64,000 bases of DNA from Beroe forskalii (GCA_011033025.1 WFMF01000092.1:62001-126000); one strand, 5' to 3'. Positions 46,440 to 59,835 are shown, numbered from the stretch's first letter. Notes: generated from the letters alone by a model not told the origin. Numbers and translations are program-made.

Positions 46440-48040
46440 ATTATATTTTGCCTCAAAATTCAAATAGACACATCAATTGGCACCAGAAACTAAGTGACAT
46501 TGTCAAAGAAAGCTTACAATGAAATGAATTAAATATTACATAAATCCAGGTTCATATTAATAGCCAGGAAAGTGGACCATCTTGCCTCAAATAGGCATGC
46601 CAAGTGGCACCAAAAACTAAGTAAACTTTTCAGTGAAAATTTACAGTAGACCAGATTGAATATGACATGAAATTAATGTTTATATTGGGCCAAAAAGTTG
46701 GTCAATGCTTTGGCACCTCGAATAGACATATGAAGTGCCACCAAAAACTAGGTAAAATAGGTAAAATAGATTGACAATGACATATTATGTAATTATGTAA
46801 ATACATGTTTATAATTGTGGAGTATAAAGTGGGCAACATTTTGCCTCAAATAGACAGCAAAAAACTAGATAAAAGTTCTAGCAAAGCTTACGATAAAACA
46901 ACAATAAACTTGATAGGAAAATACAGAAGAAACAAGCTTATATTGTGAAGAATGAAGTGAGCTATATTTTGACTCAGACAGACAAATCAAGTGGCATCAA
47001 AAACTAGATGAAATTGCCAGTGAAAGTTTACAATAATGTAGTTTGAAATAGCAAAAATGTATGTCCATATTGTGGGGTATAAGTTAGGCGATTTTTTGTC
47101 TCAACAATGAACAACTACTAGATGAAATTTGCATTAAAACTTGTCAGTGAAAACATCCAATAAATAAGATTAAAACTAACATAAAGTGCATGTCCATATT
47201 GGGCATGAAAATTGGGCAAGGTTTTGCCTCAAATAGGCATGACAAGTGGCATAAAACTAAGAAAAATTTTCAGTGAAAATTTTCAATAAACTAGATTGAA
47301 ATTGGCATATATAATACATGTTCATATCGGGCAAAAAATTGGGCAATGCTTGGCAAGCATTGCTTGCCTCAAATAGACATATCAACTGGCACCAAAAACT
47401 AGGTAAACTAGGTAAATCACATAAATCACATAAAATCACATAAAACTAGTCTTCTTTGTAGAACAAATACAGACTATGGATGGAGCTGCTGGAGAGTTTT
47501 GTGACTTGACTTCTTCTTTGTGAAAGTCAAGCCACAAAACTCTCCAACAACTCCATCCATAATCTTTGATGGTATCCATGAAAGAGTGTCTTCATCAAAG
47601 ATCTAGGCAGATCCAGATAAAGCATAGACACCAAAAATGATATGGTGTAATGAAAGCTAACACTGAGCCACATGGACTTTGCAAAAAGTGAAAACATGTA
47701 CATGGTGGAAATTAACATGAAATACACATTAATATTCTCATACTGGGCATGAAAATTATGCAAATGATTTACCTCAAATAGGCATATCAAGTGGCACCAT
47801 AAACTGTGTAAATTGTTCACTGAAAACTTGCATTAAAATGAATTACAAATATCATAAATATATGTCCACATTGCGAAGTATAAAGTGGGAAATATTTTGC
47901 CTCAAATAGACACCAAAAACTAGGTGAAATTTTCAGCATAAATTAAATTTTGAAAAAATTGAAAACGACAGAAACTACATTTTGTGGAGACAGAATATGC
48001 ATTTTGTAGAGAATGAAGTCGGCAATGAAATGAAAGCTCA
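46440..48040 (+). repeat. Diverged tandem repeat, about 130-bp period
   Basis: Each unit carries TTGCCTCAAATAGACA, then AAGTGGCACCAAAAACTA, then an AGTGAAAATTTACAAT-like stretch and ATGTCCATATTG. Anchors fall near 46450, 46585, 46715, 46842, 46975, 47097, 47226, 47366, 47770 and 47900. The array is interrupted at about 47460-47640 by unique sequence with an inverted repeat (47472-47563). Confidence 0.75.
47472..47563. repeat. Inverted repeat with about 40-bp arms inside the satellite
   Basis: The left arm (GGATGGAG...GAGAGTTTTGTG, 47472-47511) pairs with the right arm (CACAAAACTCTC...CTCCATCC, 47523-47563) with a few mismatches around a 12-nt loop. Confidence 0.7.
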
Positions 48041-48047
48041 AAATAAT

Positions 48048-49761
48048 AAGGCATTAAGAGGTATATATAGCTTGGAAAGAAAAAATCACATTCATGGACA
48101 CTATTTGCCCTCAAAACAGTGCCTTAAATGAGTTTAAAAAACTTACTTCCTATAGAGGTATTATGAAAACTATACATATATCATGACCTCATGAAGTACA
48201 ACTTATCAATAAATAAATAAATAAAATAAATAAACAAAAAATAAAAAAAGGGATCCAAGGATTGAAACATAGAAAAGAAAAAACCTGTGAATGATAACAG
48301 ATTATAAGCAGCTACCTTATACAGGACCAGAGCTAACCGAAAAACTGTTCTTTCAATGGTAAAATAGGCTGATGTAGACGAAACTCAAACAAGCAATAAA
48401 GTCTTTCACTAATATAATTTAAAAAGATAGAAACGATTGGTATTCCTCACCCAGATCCTTGGATAGGTACATTTAAAGGGAATAAGTGGAAGAAGACTTG
48501 GTTAGATAAACTTGGAAGCAAGAAGGAAATGTGTATGAAGTGATTTGTTGGTACTTCATATGAAGTCAGCTATCCAATGCTGACATAATTGGTCAGTTTT
48601 TGGATGAAAACTGAGAAACTACTATGAACGTACGGCGCGGCGCCATTTTCCTGGATGGTCGTTTTGACGTGTCAAATCGACACGTCAAAACGACCAACTG
48701 TTAGTGAGAAATAGGGCCCTGGTTTGGCGGCTTGCCCAAACCAGGGGCGTCGCGCCGCGCACTCCGCGCGTTTCCCTAATGCCTAACCAGCGGCTTGCCG
48801 CGCCGCGCACTCCGTGCGCGAAACCAGGACACGTGCCAAATTCCTATATCCCTGTTTGCGTCGCGCGGCGCGTTTCCCCAAGACAGGGCTATAGGAAAGC
48901 GCCGCGCGCATACACATAACTGTTTGCGTTGCGCGGCGCGCTTCCCCAGAACAGTGGAAGTTGTAGGGAAGCGCCGCGCGCGTACACACACCTAACCTAT
49001 GCGGCTATGCGAGCTTAGGAACAAGGGCGCTGGTTAGGGAGAGGTTAGGTAGATGGTAATGATTAGGGTAAGGGAATTTTGGTTAGGGCTATGGTTTTTG
49101 GTTAAGTTTAGGATAAGCTCTAGAAAATTGACTTTTAGATCTGTGATGTCACTCAAAGCCATCTACATGGGAGACATACCCAAAAATATAGCGCTAGATG
49201 CGCTTGTAGGGAAACAACTAAATATTGACCATTCAAACATGATTCAAGTCATTAGGGACCAGTAAAACACATTATTCCTTCAAATGAAGTTGATCAATTG
49301 ACCGATTTCATTTGATCGACTGACTTAATTAATTAATGATTCTACTTAGTTATACACACAGTATAACCTGCCCCTTATTGTGAGCCCAATGAACAATTTA
49401 TATCAAAACTATTATCCTCATGCTAAAGCATACCATGCTATTCAAAAATAAATTAACTAAAAAATGTTATTTACAAGGTTTGAAAAGTTAAAAAGTTTAA
49501 ATTAGAGTTATTTAACCCCATTGTCAAAACATGAGTCAATTAAATTGTTAAACAAAATATACAAAAAAACTTTTGAAAAATTTATCAACTAACTATTCTG
49601 CTTGATAAACTAATTAGCCTGCTCTTTTTGAGCCCAATGAACAATAAACTAAGGAACAACAAAGTAAATGTAAAAATATGCAGTTGCACACCTGTGCCCT
49701 TTGAAACCAACTATTCAAAAGTAAATGTTAAAAATGAATGTTTAAAAGTTAAAAAGCAATA
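48048..49761 (+). repeat. Segmental duplication, copy 2 (part upstream of the LINE)
   Basis: Homologous to 41784-43803 with clean, longer homopolymers. It contains the GC-rich palindromic family (48715-49040) and AT-rich sequence. No gene is present apart from the LINE that follows. Confidence 0.85.
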
Positions 49762-52700
49762 AATATCGACCTAAACTATATTGTTCAATATGTGATGAGA
49801 TAAAACATTTCAGCTGTCAAGGTTTATCCAAAAACGGACGCAGAATACTTAATTAACAACAAAATATCATGGACTTGTACAGATTGCATAACTGAAATCT
49901 TACCAATTAACGCGTGCAGAAGACCAAAAGGCTCCTCACCAGCCACTTTCAAAGTTCAGTGCTCTAGCTGCAAGGGCTACTGCTATTCTCAAACTAACAT
50001 TCGAACATGTAACCACTGCGATAATACAGTCCACGCGAAATGTTTTAAGAACGAGCTCGGCTGCATAGCATGTTGTGAAGCGATGATCCCGGGATACCAT
50101 GTCAACTTGTATGAGCTTTACGACGACTTCGCGCGATTAAACAACGAGACTTTTAATCCGTATGTCCGCGAACATTACACAAATATGATAGGAGACGCCA
50201 TATCTAATGAAGAGCATCACAATTCAATGTGGAACGAAGTTTCGGAACTTCTTATTAACTGCAAATATAAGCAACAAAAGCACGTGAAATGCAGCACCCC
50301 TGCCCAGCTCAACATTTTCTCACATAACGTACGATCTCTTGCGAAGAATATTTCGAAACTTAGAGATGATATAGATCTCTACAATAAGTACGACGTACTC
50401 GCGTTCAATGAAACTAACCTACGATTCGAGAAACTCCCAAATGGTAGCATAAAATTCAAATCTGAGAAACTCCCCAACGGTATGAGCGATATCTTACTGG
50501 AAAACTTTCACGAGCCCATTTTGCAAAATCCAAACAGCTGTAAAGGGGGTGGCCTGGCAATTTACATCAACAAACGAGTCGTTGAACTAGAAAGCCAAAT
50601 CGAAATTTTTGATCCAAACCCCGATCCAGATAACGTAAACGGAGAATTTCAGTTCGTCAAGCTGCATAACTGCAAAGGCTTTAATAAAACAAAAGTTATC
50701 GCGAATATATATCGGTCACCCTCGCGCAAAGCGGACGCATTCAACCTTCTACTTGACTCTGTACTCTATAAAATTAACAGGCATTCGAAAAAGCACATTG
50801 TCATGGCAGGCGATTTCAATATGGATCTGTTGAAACATGATAGTACATCAGATTTTCAGGACCTAACAAACATCATGTCGAACCACGGTTTCGTTCAAAT
50901 AATATCTCGCCCTACCCGAGTCACTGATACCTCGGCGACACTGATAGATCATGTTTATACTAATAATCTGGACTACACACTTAGCAGCAGCATAATAACA
51001 CTAGATTTATCAGATCACCTCGGAACCCTAACCAAAATTTGCCTCGACAAAAATTCCTCTACGACGAAAATCACTCCTCCGCATCCGCTGGCCGTAACAG
51101 CAGAAAATTGCAGTACGAGAATTTTCAATGATGCTAACGATGAAAAGTTTAGATCGCTTATTAACGAGGAGTGCTGGGAATCAATCGATAAAAATACCGA
51201 TGCAAACGCCCAATTCAACGAGTTTCTAACAATTTACACAGGCCATTACAATAACGCATATCCCTTGAAGGCGAAACGTTCTCGCAGGAAAAATGAACGG
51301 CATAATTCCAAACCATGGATCTTACCATGGCTGGAGGACGCTATAGCACGAAAAGACGATCTCTTCCACTTCTCCGTCAAATTTCCCACATCTGAAAACG
51401 TAGAAGCGCACAAGAAAATGAAAAAGTTCTGTGAAAAGCACGTTAACATAGCGAAAGAGCAGTACACGAAGAAGTACTTTAAACAGTATGGCGACAATTC
51501 TAAAAAAACAGTGGCAAATGATCAATAACCTATTAGGTCGCAAAATTTATAGGAACGAGCAGTTTCGAGTTAAAAGCGGATGGTAAGCTATTAAATAACA
51601 ATATTGACGTGGCCGAAAGATTTAACGACTATTTCTCTAGCATTGCCGCTAATCTTAAGACTAAAGCAAACAGTGGTAATGCAACTTTTGACCCTGGGGA
51701 CATACTACCTATCTCAGCCATACTCCAGCCGCAGCAAACAGCATGTACTTAATACCTGTAAACTCCAGTGAGGTAAATAAGATTATCAAAAGCTTTAAAA
51801 ACAAAGCCACGTTGGATACCAAAATTGATCCACTGAAAATAGCGAACGAAAATTTTGCTTTCACCGACACGATTGCCAGATTAGTCAATAAATCATTCAC
51901 CGAGGGCATATTTCCTAAGGCATTAAAACTAGCAAAAGTTATCCCCATACATAAAGAAGGAAGCAAGTCCGAGGTGGAAAATTACCGTCCAATATCTCTA
52001 CTTAGCTGCTTCTCAAAGATATATGAAAAAGTAATGCATAAGAGGCTTTTAGAATACCTAGATAACAACGATGCACTACACGAATTGCAGTATGGATTTC
52101 GTCCAGGACGCTCTTGCGAGCATGCTCTACTAAATGCTCAAAATATTATTTTAGATTCCCTCTCAAAAAAGGAGGTAGCTATCCTCCTTCTCGTAGACTT
52201 CAGCAAGGCTTTTGATACAATTGAGCATTCCATTCTTCTTAAAAAGTTAGAACACTATGGTGTTAGAGGCATTGTCTTGAAATGGTTTGAATCATATCTC
52301 CATCAAAGAGAGCAATATGTTAGTATTAAAGATTCCAAATCATCAACTAAAACTATACAATACGGGGTGCCTCAGGGATCGATTTTGGGTCCTCTGCTGT
52401 TCATAATATACATAAATGACATTCCAAACGTAGCGAAATTTGCCCATTTTATACTCTATGCCGACGATGCAAACATATTTATCAGGGCCAAAACTATAGA
52501 CGAGGCTCTCGCAAAGTTTGACAATCTCTCATCTGAATTGCAGAAATGGGTTAACTCTAATGGTCTGCTATTGAACCTTAAGAAAACTAAATACATGATA
52601 TTTTCATCAAAAGATGTCGAAAATACTCGCGAACTTAAAATAGGCGGCACCTGTATTGAACGTAAAAAAGAAGCGCGTTTCCTCGGAGTTATACTCGACG

Positions 52701-53434
52701 ATAAACTAAACTGGTCCAAGCATATTTCCACAATAAAGAGCAAAATGTCTAGATACGTAGGTATTATGTATAAAATTAAAAAAAGGCTTCCTCTGAACGT
52801 ACGCATCCAAATTTACCATAGTTTTGTGCAATCGCATCTCAACTACTGCTCCCTCATATGGGGCTTTTCGTGCAAATCACAAATCGAACTATTATTCCGT
52901 TGCCAAAAGAAAGCAATGCGCGCAATCATGCCTGGCTATGTAAATTATTTTTATAAAGATGGGAAACTTCCTGCACACACAAAGGAGAGCTTTTTTGAAT
53001 ACAAAATTATTACTGTCCATGGAATTATTGCGAATAACGCCTTGCTACTAATGCATAGGATAAGAAATTTCTCTCTATCTCTTCCCTCGTCTGTAAAATT
53101 ACTCATACCCGATAACGCCCCCACTTTTTATACAACTGAAGACAATAACAACATATGGCTTAGCAAATACGGTTCTCCACACTACAAAAAATCATTCTTC
53201 TTTAAAGGCCCCTTGTTGGCAATGAGCCAATTTAATATTGACGCGACATCTCCAAGCAGTCTGCTTTCCCTAAATATCTACAAAAACAGCCTCAAACTTA
53301 CAGCGCTTCGCGAGCAAAATAAAGGTGAATCTGACTCATGGCCTGACTTCATTCTTCACAACACACCAGGCATCAGAACAAGTAGTAGGAAACGCAACCA
53401 AACACAGTTTTATCAAGCCGGACTAAATGAATAG
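49762..53434 (+). pseudogene. LINE ORF2, copy B2: zinc region, endonuclease, reverse transcriptase
   Basis: Open pieces are 50083-51528 (second zinc cluster end and endonuclease) and 51743-53434 (reverse transcriptase through the C-terminus, with LVDFSKAFD, GVPQGSILGP, YADD and the end FYQAGLNE). Between them three small differences from the minus-strand copy break the frame: an extra A in a run near 51509, two bases missing near 51576 and one G missing near 51699. All other differences are a few substitutions (for example NPNSCKGG for NPISCKGG). The N-terminal codons are missing, so the copy cannot make full ORF2. Confidence 0.9.
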
Positions 53435-53876
53435 GTAACGAAGTAAGAATAGTAGCACCACCACACATATTATCACTGACCATTTACCGACTTTATCGCT
53501 AATTCACAGCAGAGCACACGCACAAACATCTTTTGACTGCCACTACGATACAGACAATGATTACAAAATTACAAACGCGGCGAACGGCCACTATGATTAT
53601 AATCGAGTAATCACGCACGCACGCACCATGATCATATTTATAATAATAATATGATACTTGTAGCTCAACCAAATATATTTGAACTGATTTGATTTCTACG
53701 GTTTATTTTGTGGGATGATCTTTCCGAAATTTGAAAAATGCTTATAACATGATGTATGTGTTTAGGTGTATTGTTTTTAAATTTAATGACGTTTGCGCGA
53801 CACCTTTTAAGTTTTTATACACTTTGTTTTTGATATTCTGCAATTATGGATTTACGTATATTGTAATAAAGTTTCG
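49762..53876 (+). mobile_element. 5'-truncated LINE (copy B2) of the same family as the one at 5098-12110
   Basis: Starts inside ORF2 (codon about 22) and runs to the 3' terminus AATAAAGTTTC. The match to copy A is near-identical in the coding part and extends through the 3' UTR. The 3' end abuts the coding sequence of an unrelated LINE on the minus strand. No ORF1 is present. Confidence 0.9.
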
Positions 53877-56065
53877 TGAGTTGGATCGTAGAACAAGTGG
53901 AAAATCTATTACTTTTTGGGTCTCAATTAACATTCCCAGTTCCTGAGTAGTGTGCAATGGCTCAATATTATATGGGTCTTCATTAACAAGTCCATTAATC
54001 TCTTCCTTCAATAAGATATCCCATTCTTCACATTGATAAAGTTTCATCATTTTCTCATCATAATAGAAGCTGTTTGGGTTCAATTGCACAAAGAGCATGC
54101 TTCTGATAGATAACTGATTTGTTGAGTTAGATGCTTGGTCCTTGCGTTTAAGTTTCCACAAAAGGAACAATTTAGTTGCATGGATGTGAGGAAAGAATTC
54201 ATGATCAGGTGTTTCTTCAATTTGCATTATCATGGAAGACAGGCAATCCTGCTGAGAGAGGGCCTTTAGTACAAATTTTATGGTGATTATTTTCAACATC
54301 AATTCCAGAGGTGGAATACCAATGAGAACACCTGCAAGATGTTTAGGTGGGTGAAACTGAGATCCAATTATGTTCAATTTAGCTCTGGCAAAGAAACTTT
54401 TGAATGTGTTCATTCTTTTGCATAGCCAAATAGGTGCTACATACATGAGTTTAGTTAGTACAACTGTTTTGAAAAGCAAGGTTAATGTTGCTGTATTGAG
54501 TCCATGTTTTCTGGATGTGTTGCAAGAGACTCGATACCATGCATTCCAACAATTTCTAAGTGTCAAATTAGAATGTTGCTCAAAGTTCAAGCTTTCATCA
54601 AGGGTTATGCCCAACACTTTGCTTTTCAGCACATAACAAAGCTTCCTATTACCAACAAATATTGGAGGTGCATGAGTCAGATCATTTGAGCAGTTTTTAG
54701 GTCGTATGACAACAATTTCTGTTTTTCCTTCATCACAATTAATGATCAACCTCCAGAGCTTACACCAGTTGTGGATATAGTCACAGATCTTCTGCATTAC
54801 TGATGCACATTCTGCAGCATTATCTCCAACCACTGAAACACTCCCATCATCAGCATATTTATAACATTCTGTAAATTCAGATAAACCAAGGGGAAGGTTT
54901 TTTGAGCCTAATAAGTCAGCTATATAAATAATGAAGAGCAAAGGTGAAAGAACTGCTCCTTGTGGCAGTCCAATGAACCCACACTTGCGATGAGGCCCTA
55001 TGTAACCATTGACCTTAAGTTTAACAGATCTAGTGGTCAAAAAGGAGTGAATTAATCTCAGAATTTTACCTTTGACACCATGATGAAACAGTTTTATGAT
55101 GAGGCAAGGAATTGGAACACTATCAAAAGCTTTTTCAAAATCAATCAGGAGAAGGAATGTTGTCATTTTGCGTCTTTTGCCTCATGAAGGGATGATAACA
55201 TCTTAAACAGGTATCTAGATGTATTTTTACCAGGAAGAAATCCTTCTTGTGCATCATCAATTATGTCAAGTAATTTACAATGAGTCCTTAAACGTGATTC
55301 TATGATTCTTTCAAGAATCTTGCCAATGTATGGGCTTATTGTGATGGGTCTATAAGAGCCAGGAGACAAGTAAGACTTTTTATTGGACTTTTTGATAAAT
55401 GTTATGTGTGATGTTGTCCAGGGCCAGACGCCAGATCTCATACAGCTGTTGAAAAGTAGAGCAAGAAACTTGCATGAATTGATGCTAAGGGATTTGAGCA
55501 TTTTAGGGTGAAAATAATCTCCATCTTTGGATTTGCCAGAAGTTTTCTGGGCTTTTATTGCAGCAGTAACTTCGCTCACTGTTATCTCACCATTGATGTC
55601 ATAGTCACTACTGTCCCCATCTGCATTGGCACAAAAATCCTCAGTAATAATGTTTTTTAGCTGGTTTTTAATATCTTCATAGTGCTGCTCATCGAATTGC
55701 TCATTTTCCAGATGCTTACCTGTGAAGAATGTGTCAAACAGTAATTTTTCTTTGTCTCCATTATTAGATAGTATCTTAGCCTGATTGTTACTATGTCCTT
55801 CACAAAGCAAATTTCCAATGAAGTTTTCATCACTAGAAAGGAAGAGACGCTTGTATTGTTTCCAGAACAAAATACTTTCTTTGGTGTTTAATTTTTCTAA
55901 TTTCTTATGGATCCAATCATTTTTTTCTTTGATTAGTGCTTTTTTGAAATCTTCCTTGGATTTTTCTAATGCCATTTTGTTGGATAAAGTTGACTTGAAT
56001 TTGTACATGTCCTGACATTCTCTCAGTGTTTTGGAAAGCTGGGAAAGATTTTCCCTGACTTATTA
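53877..56065 (-). pseudogene. Second LINE: reverse transcriptase ORF, cut at its 3' side by copy B2
   Basis: On the minus strand, 56008-55163 encodes a pre-RT region (KEDFKKALIKEKNDWIHKK) and RT motifs through PGSYRPITISPYIGKILERI and EGFLPGKNTSRYLF. After one frameshift in GGCAAAAGACG, 55166-53877 continues with FLLLIDFEKAFDSV, GLPQGAVLSPLLFI and YADDGSV, then a long C-terminal part. The family differs from the PHD-bearing LINE. The frame runs into the 3' UTR of copy B2, so that insertion removed the end. Open reading starts near 56065; no endonuclease is seen, so it is also 5'-truncated. Confidence 0.85.
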
Positions 56066-56505
56066 TGTTCACCTTTATTTATATTTTCATAATTCTGACT
56101 TTAGATTGGGGGTACCTTGTGAAGGTATGTAATATTAATGAAGCATTAGAATGTGAAATTTTATTCTATCTTGGACACCTTGGATATAAGGTGTGGAAAC
56201 GAAGGATGAAGTTTATTAGCTAATTTTTATAGAATGAATCGTGTTATTTTTATAGTAAAATTGTTATATTATATTATATTATTAAACCTTACGGGCACCT
56301 TAGTCTTTGTCCAGTGTAGTGAATTCAAAGCTCCATCTGGTCAAACTAGATCAAAAGATCAAGTCGACTGTCACTTAAAAGTGCGTTGAGCACATTTGAA
56401 GGCGACTCAATAGAGAGGAAACAACCATAGGTATTTTCAATATTTGCCCTAACCAGTAACCAGCGCCCTGGTTTCGCGCACGCCCCTGGTTAGGGGAATC
56501 TCAAT

Positions 56506-56619
56506 ATGAAAGAAAAAGAAAATTTAGATTTTTGTTTTTCAATTATTTTCATTTTTCTTCCTATGAAAGAAAAAGAAAATTTAGATTTTTGTTTTTCAAT
56601 TATTTTCATTTTTCTTCCT
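56506..56619. repeat. Perfect tandem duplication of 57 bp
   Basis: 56506-56562 and 56563-56619 are identical. Each unit is purine-rich in its first part and pyrimidine-rich in its second, so it can partly fold on itself. Being 19 codons long, it leaves frames open on both strands. Confidence 0.9.
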
Positions 56620-56736
56620 ATCTGCTTTGGGTGTAGATCCACACCCATATATCCACACAAGGGCCTGTTCATAACAGATCATTCACATATTACATTATCA
56701 ATCCCGTGCCAAGAAGAAAGGTATCAATATTTATAC

Positions 56737-57230
56737 TTATTTGAGCTAAAAAGAAATCTTTCTTCAAGACATCAATCTGCAAGACTTTTCTCCAACTCCG
56801 TACTTGAACACCAACATGATTCCTTTAGGTAATGCAATGTGGAGAGCAGTAGGATCTTAATGAGTCACACCAAGATGAGTGGTGTGCAGGCATCTTCAGT
56901 CCAATACCTACCTCAGCTTTCGGGGTGTTTAAATTGCGAGAGCTTTTTATGAGGTAGGCCCCCCAGCAGTCACCCCCTGGTACCAGGGTATAGCACCGTC
57001 AAGTGCAGTGACCACCTGCCTGAATGAATCTGAAACTTGCTCTTTGGTCTTTGTCTTTACTCCAAGCACCAAGAAATTAAGCAACACACTAAGTGAAGAA
57101 GTAGAGGACCGGTGGATGGATCCGGGTCATTTGTGTCCTTTACGTTGCACATTAATGAAATTAATGCGAGTGGCATGCATCCTGATCCAATACTTCATCT
57201 TGAGAGATGCTTCTCCTGAAAATCAGGGTT
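56737..57230. repeat. Duplicated 0.5-kb segment, copy 1
   Basis: From ATTTGAGCTAAAAAGAAATC to CTTCTCCTGAAAA. Copy 2 starts at 57238 and is interrupted. A third partial match to the first 40 bp lies at about 60944-60983, so the segment belongs to a dispersed repeat. On the minus strand a frame reads through it (see 59407-59835); the protein is not recognised. Confidence 0.8.
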
Positions 57231-57237
57231 AAAACAT

Positions 57238-59808
57238 ATTTGAGCTAAAAAGAAATCTTTCTTCAAGACTTTTTTTATTTAAAATCACAAATAGTATACA
57301 CAACAAATTATACATTGTCACTTGCCCTATATAAAATAATTCATGAAACATGAGGATGCCCCAACCAAAAGAATTGAATAATCATAGTTGGATAAAAAAT
57401 AAACATAGTAGAGTCTAACTTGTTGCATATGCTATGAGTGGGGCACGTGCAGAGTAGTCGAAACTACTCTATGCTGCACAATTACGCCCTCAAAATCTTA
57501 AATCACACAGATTAGTTAGTTACATAATTGGTAAGATTGCATTTAAAGTAGATGGTAAAAAATTTATCTTAAAAATATAATAAAATAATGATAAATTACT
57601 TTTATTACTCTGAGTGCTTGAGTGATATAAATCTCTGCAATATTCAAAAAAGATGTATGTGATGTGGGTGGTGAACCTGAACCTGGTGATCCCTATGAAC
57701 ATGATATGAATCCCTTGTATACCTTTTCCCTTTCTTCCTGTTCCTTACCTATCTTCCTGTCCCTTACCCTTATCATAGGAAAGCACATGTTTAGGGATAT
57801 TAACATATTAACCAAAATTAGTCAAATTCACTGTCCGCTTTCATCCAGAGATATTCCTTGAGTTTAGTCTTAAAGGCTGTTAAGCAATTTTCAGATCTTA
57901 TATTCAATGGAACTTCATTCCAAAGTAAAAATGTGTAGAAGTATGAATTTTTAAAAACATCTATTCTAGGTTTTATGGAGCATTCTAATTGAAGTTCATC
58001 AGATGATGACATACTCCTAGTATATCGAGTTAATTTTGGGTCAGGGAGGTGCTTCTTCCTAAGATATTCAGGGATACTTGAAAATGGGCTAGGATGATTC
58101 AACATCTTATAGAACAAGACTAAGTCGTTATAATCAAACTTGTATTTCATTGGCAGGACATCTAGATTCTTTAATTTAAGGTGGTATTCTGATTTGGTAT
58201 AGCTGGAAAAATCTTCACTGAAAACCCACTTAACGGCTCTTTTCTGCATGGCTTCAAACTTATCAATGTTTGTTTTGTGCACTGGCCTCCAAATTTGTGA
58301 ACAGTGCTCAAACTGTGACCGAATTATAGCTAAAAAATAAAATTTTACGTTGATTTGTGTTTCCTATTGAAGGAGCAATTTCTTCTAAGAAGGCCAATTT
58401 TTGACTGGCCTTATTTAGCAATTTTTGTGCTGGGCATTCCATTTTAGAGACGGGACAACTTGCACTCCTAAATCTTTTTCGTTATCTGTAGTCAAGTTTC
58501 GTATCATAGAGATAGTATTCGAAATTACTGCTTGCCTTATTACTTAATTTACAATTGAGAACTTTACATTTATCAAGGTGGGCGCATTTTATTACGTTCA
58601 GCCCACTTTGGAGAGAGCTGATATCTTGTTGCAAGATTACACGATCGTGTTCATTGTTAATTTGCCTAAAGATTTTCATATCATCAGCATAAAGAAGAAT
58701 CTTGGATTTGAGATGTCGATAACCTCAGTTATATCGTTAATAAACAATACAAGAGCAATGGACCTAAAATAGATCCTTGGGGTGTTTAGACAGAACTGGG
58801 GACATGCCTGAGAGAACCATCAATGGATGCACTGTTGCCTTCCTTTAAGATATTCTTTAATGAATCTCAGTAGGTACCCATCAATGCCATAAGAAAATTT
58901 CAGTTTCTCTAAAATTATGTCATGATTTACACTATCAAATGCTTTGCAAAATCGAAATATATAACATCCGTGGAGATTTTGCCATTTAGATTTAACGTAA
59001 GGGTGTCAACGTAATTTATCATTTGTATTTTATTGCATGAGCGATTTGGCAAAAATCCGTGCTGTGGGGTAGAAATTTTGTCCTTACATTTTCATGGAGG
59101 ATATTGTGCAACTTTTTTCAAATATTTTCATTACTAAGCTAGTGAGAGAAATGGGCCTGTAATTTTCAACGTCATCCTTCCTTCCTTTTTTTATGAATAG
59201 GTACTACGTTAGCATTTTTTTTCCAATCCTGTGGCTCTCCAAGCTGGTAAGATTTATTAAAGAGTAGTGCAAGTGGTAAACACAGGGAGCCGGCACAGTT
59301 TTTCAAGATATGCCCACTAATTCCGTCCGGCCCTGGGGCTTTGCTAGGCTTGACATTTTTGCAAGACTTTTCTCCAACTCCGTACTTGAACACCAACATG
59401 ATTCCTTTAGGTAATGCAATGTGGAGAGCAGTAGGATCTTAATGAGTCACACCAAGATGAGTGGTGTGCAGGCATCTTCAGTCCAATACCTACCTCAGCT
59501 TTCGGGGTGTTTAAATTGCAGGAGCTTTTATGAGGTAGGCCCCCAGCAGTCACCCCTGGTACCAGGGGTATAGCACCGTCAAGTGCAGTGACCACCTGCC
59601 TGAATGAATCTGAAACTTGCTCTTTGGTCTTTGTCTTTACTCCAAGCACCAAGAAATTAAGCAACACACTAAGTGAAGAGAAGTAGAGGACCGGTGGATG
59701 GATCCGGGTCATTTGTGTCCTTTTACGTTGCACATTAATGAAATTAATGCGAGTGGCATGCATCCTGATCCAATACTTCATCTTGAGAGATGCTTCTCCT
59801 GAAAAAAA
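57238..59808. repeat. Duplicated 0.5-kb segment, copy 2, split by a LINE
   Basis: The first 33 bp are at 57238-57270; the rest resumes at about 59364-59808. CAAGACT occurs at both junctions. On the minus strand the second part holds an open frame of 142 codons (59835-59407) preceded by a pyrimidine-rich TTTTTTCAG, which could be an exon of an unknown gene or part of the repeat. Confidence 0.7.
57271..59363 (-). pseudogene. Third LINE remnant, reverse transcriptase and C-terminus
   Basis: On the minus strand, 59399-59172 contains KPSKAPGPDGISGHILKN and NVVPIHKK, typical of the RT start. Further RT-like pieces follow in several frames to about 58440, including an ISLTS-like palm segment. 58282-57818 is a clean C-terminal piece (KRAVKWVFSEDF, LWNEVPLNIRS). 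The A-rich 3' tail appears as the T-run after 57270. Many frameshifts make it older than the other LINEs here. Confidence 0.8.
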
Positions 59809-59835
59809 ATTTATACTTGATAATTTAAATTGCAT

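Noticed and set aside
56737-59808. Two flanking direct repeats taken as LTRs around a polymerase
   Set aside because: The enclosed polymerase is a LINE type with an A-rich tail, the right copy continues the interrupted left-hand sequence, and no primer-binding site or TG..CA ends are seen.
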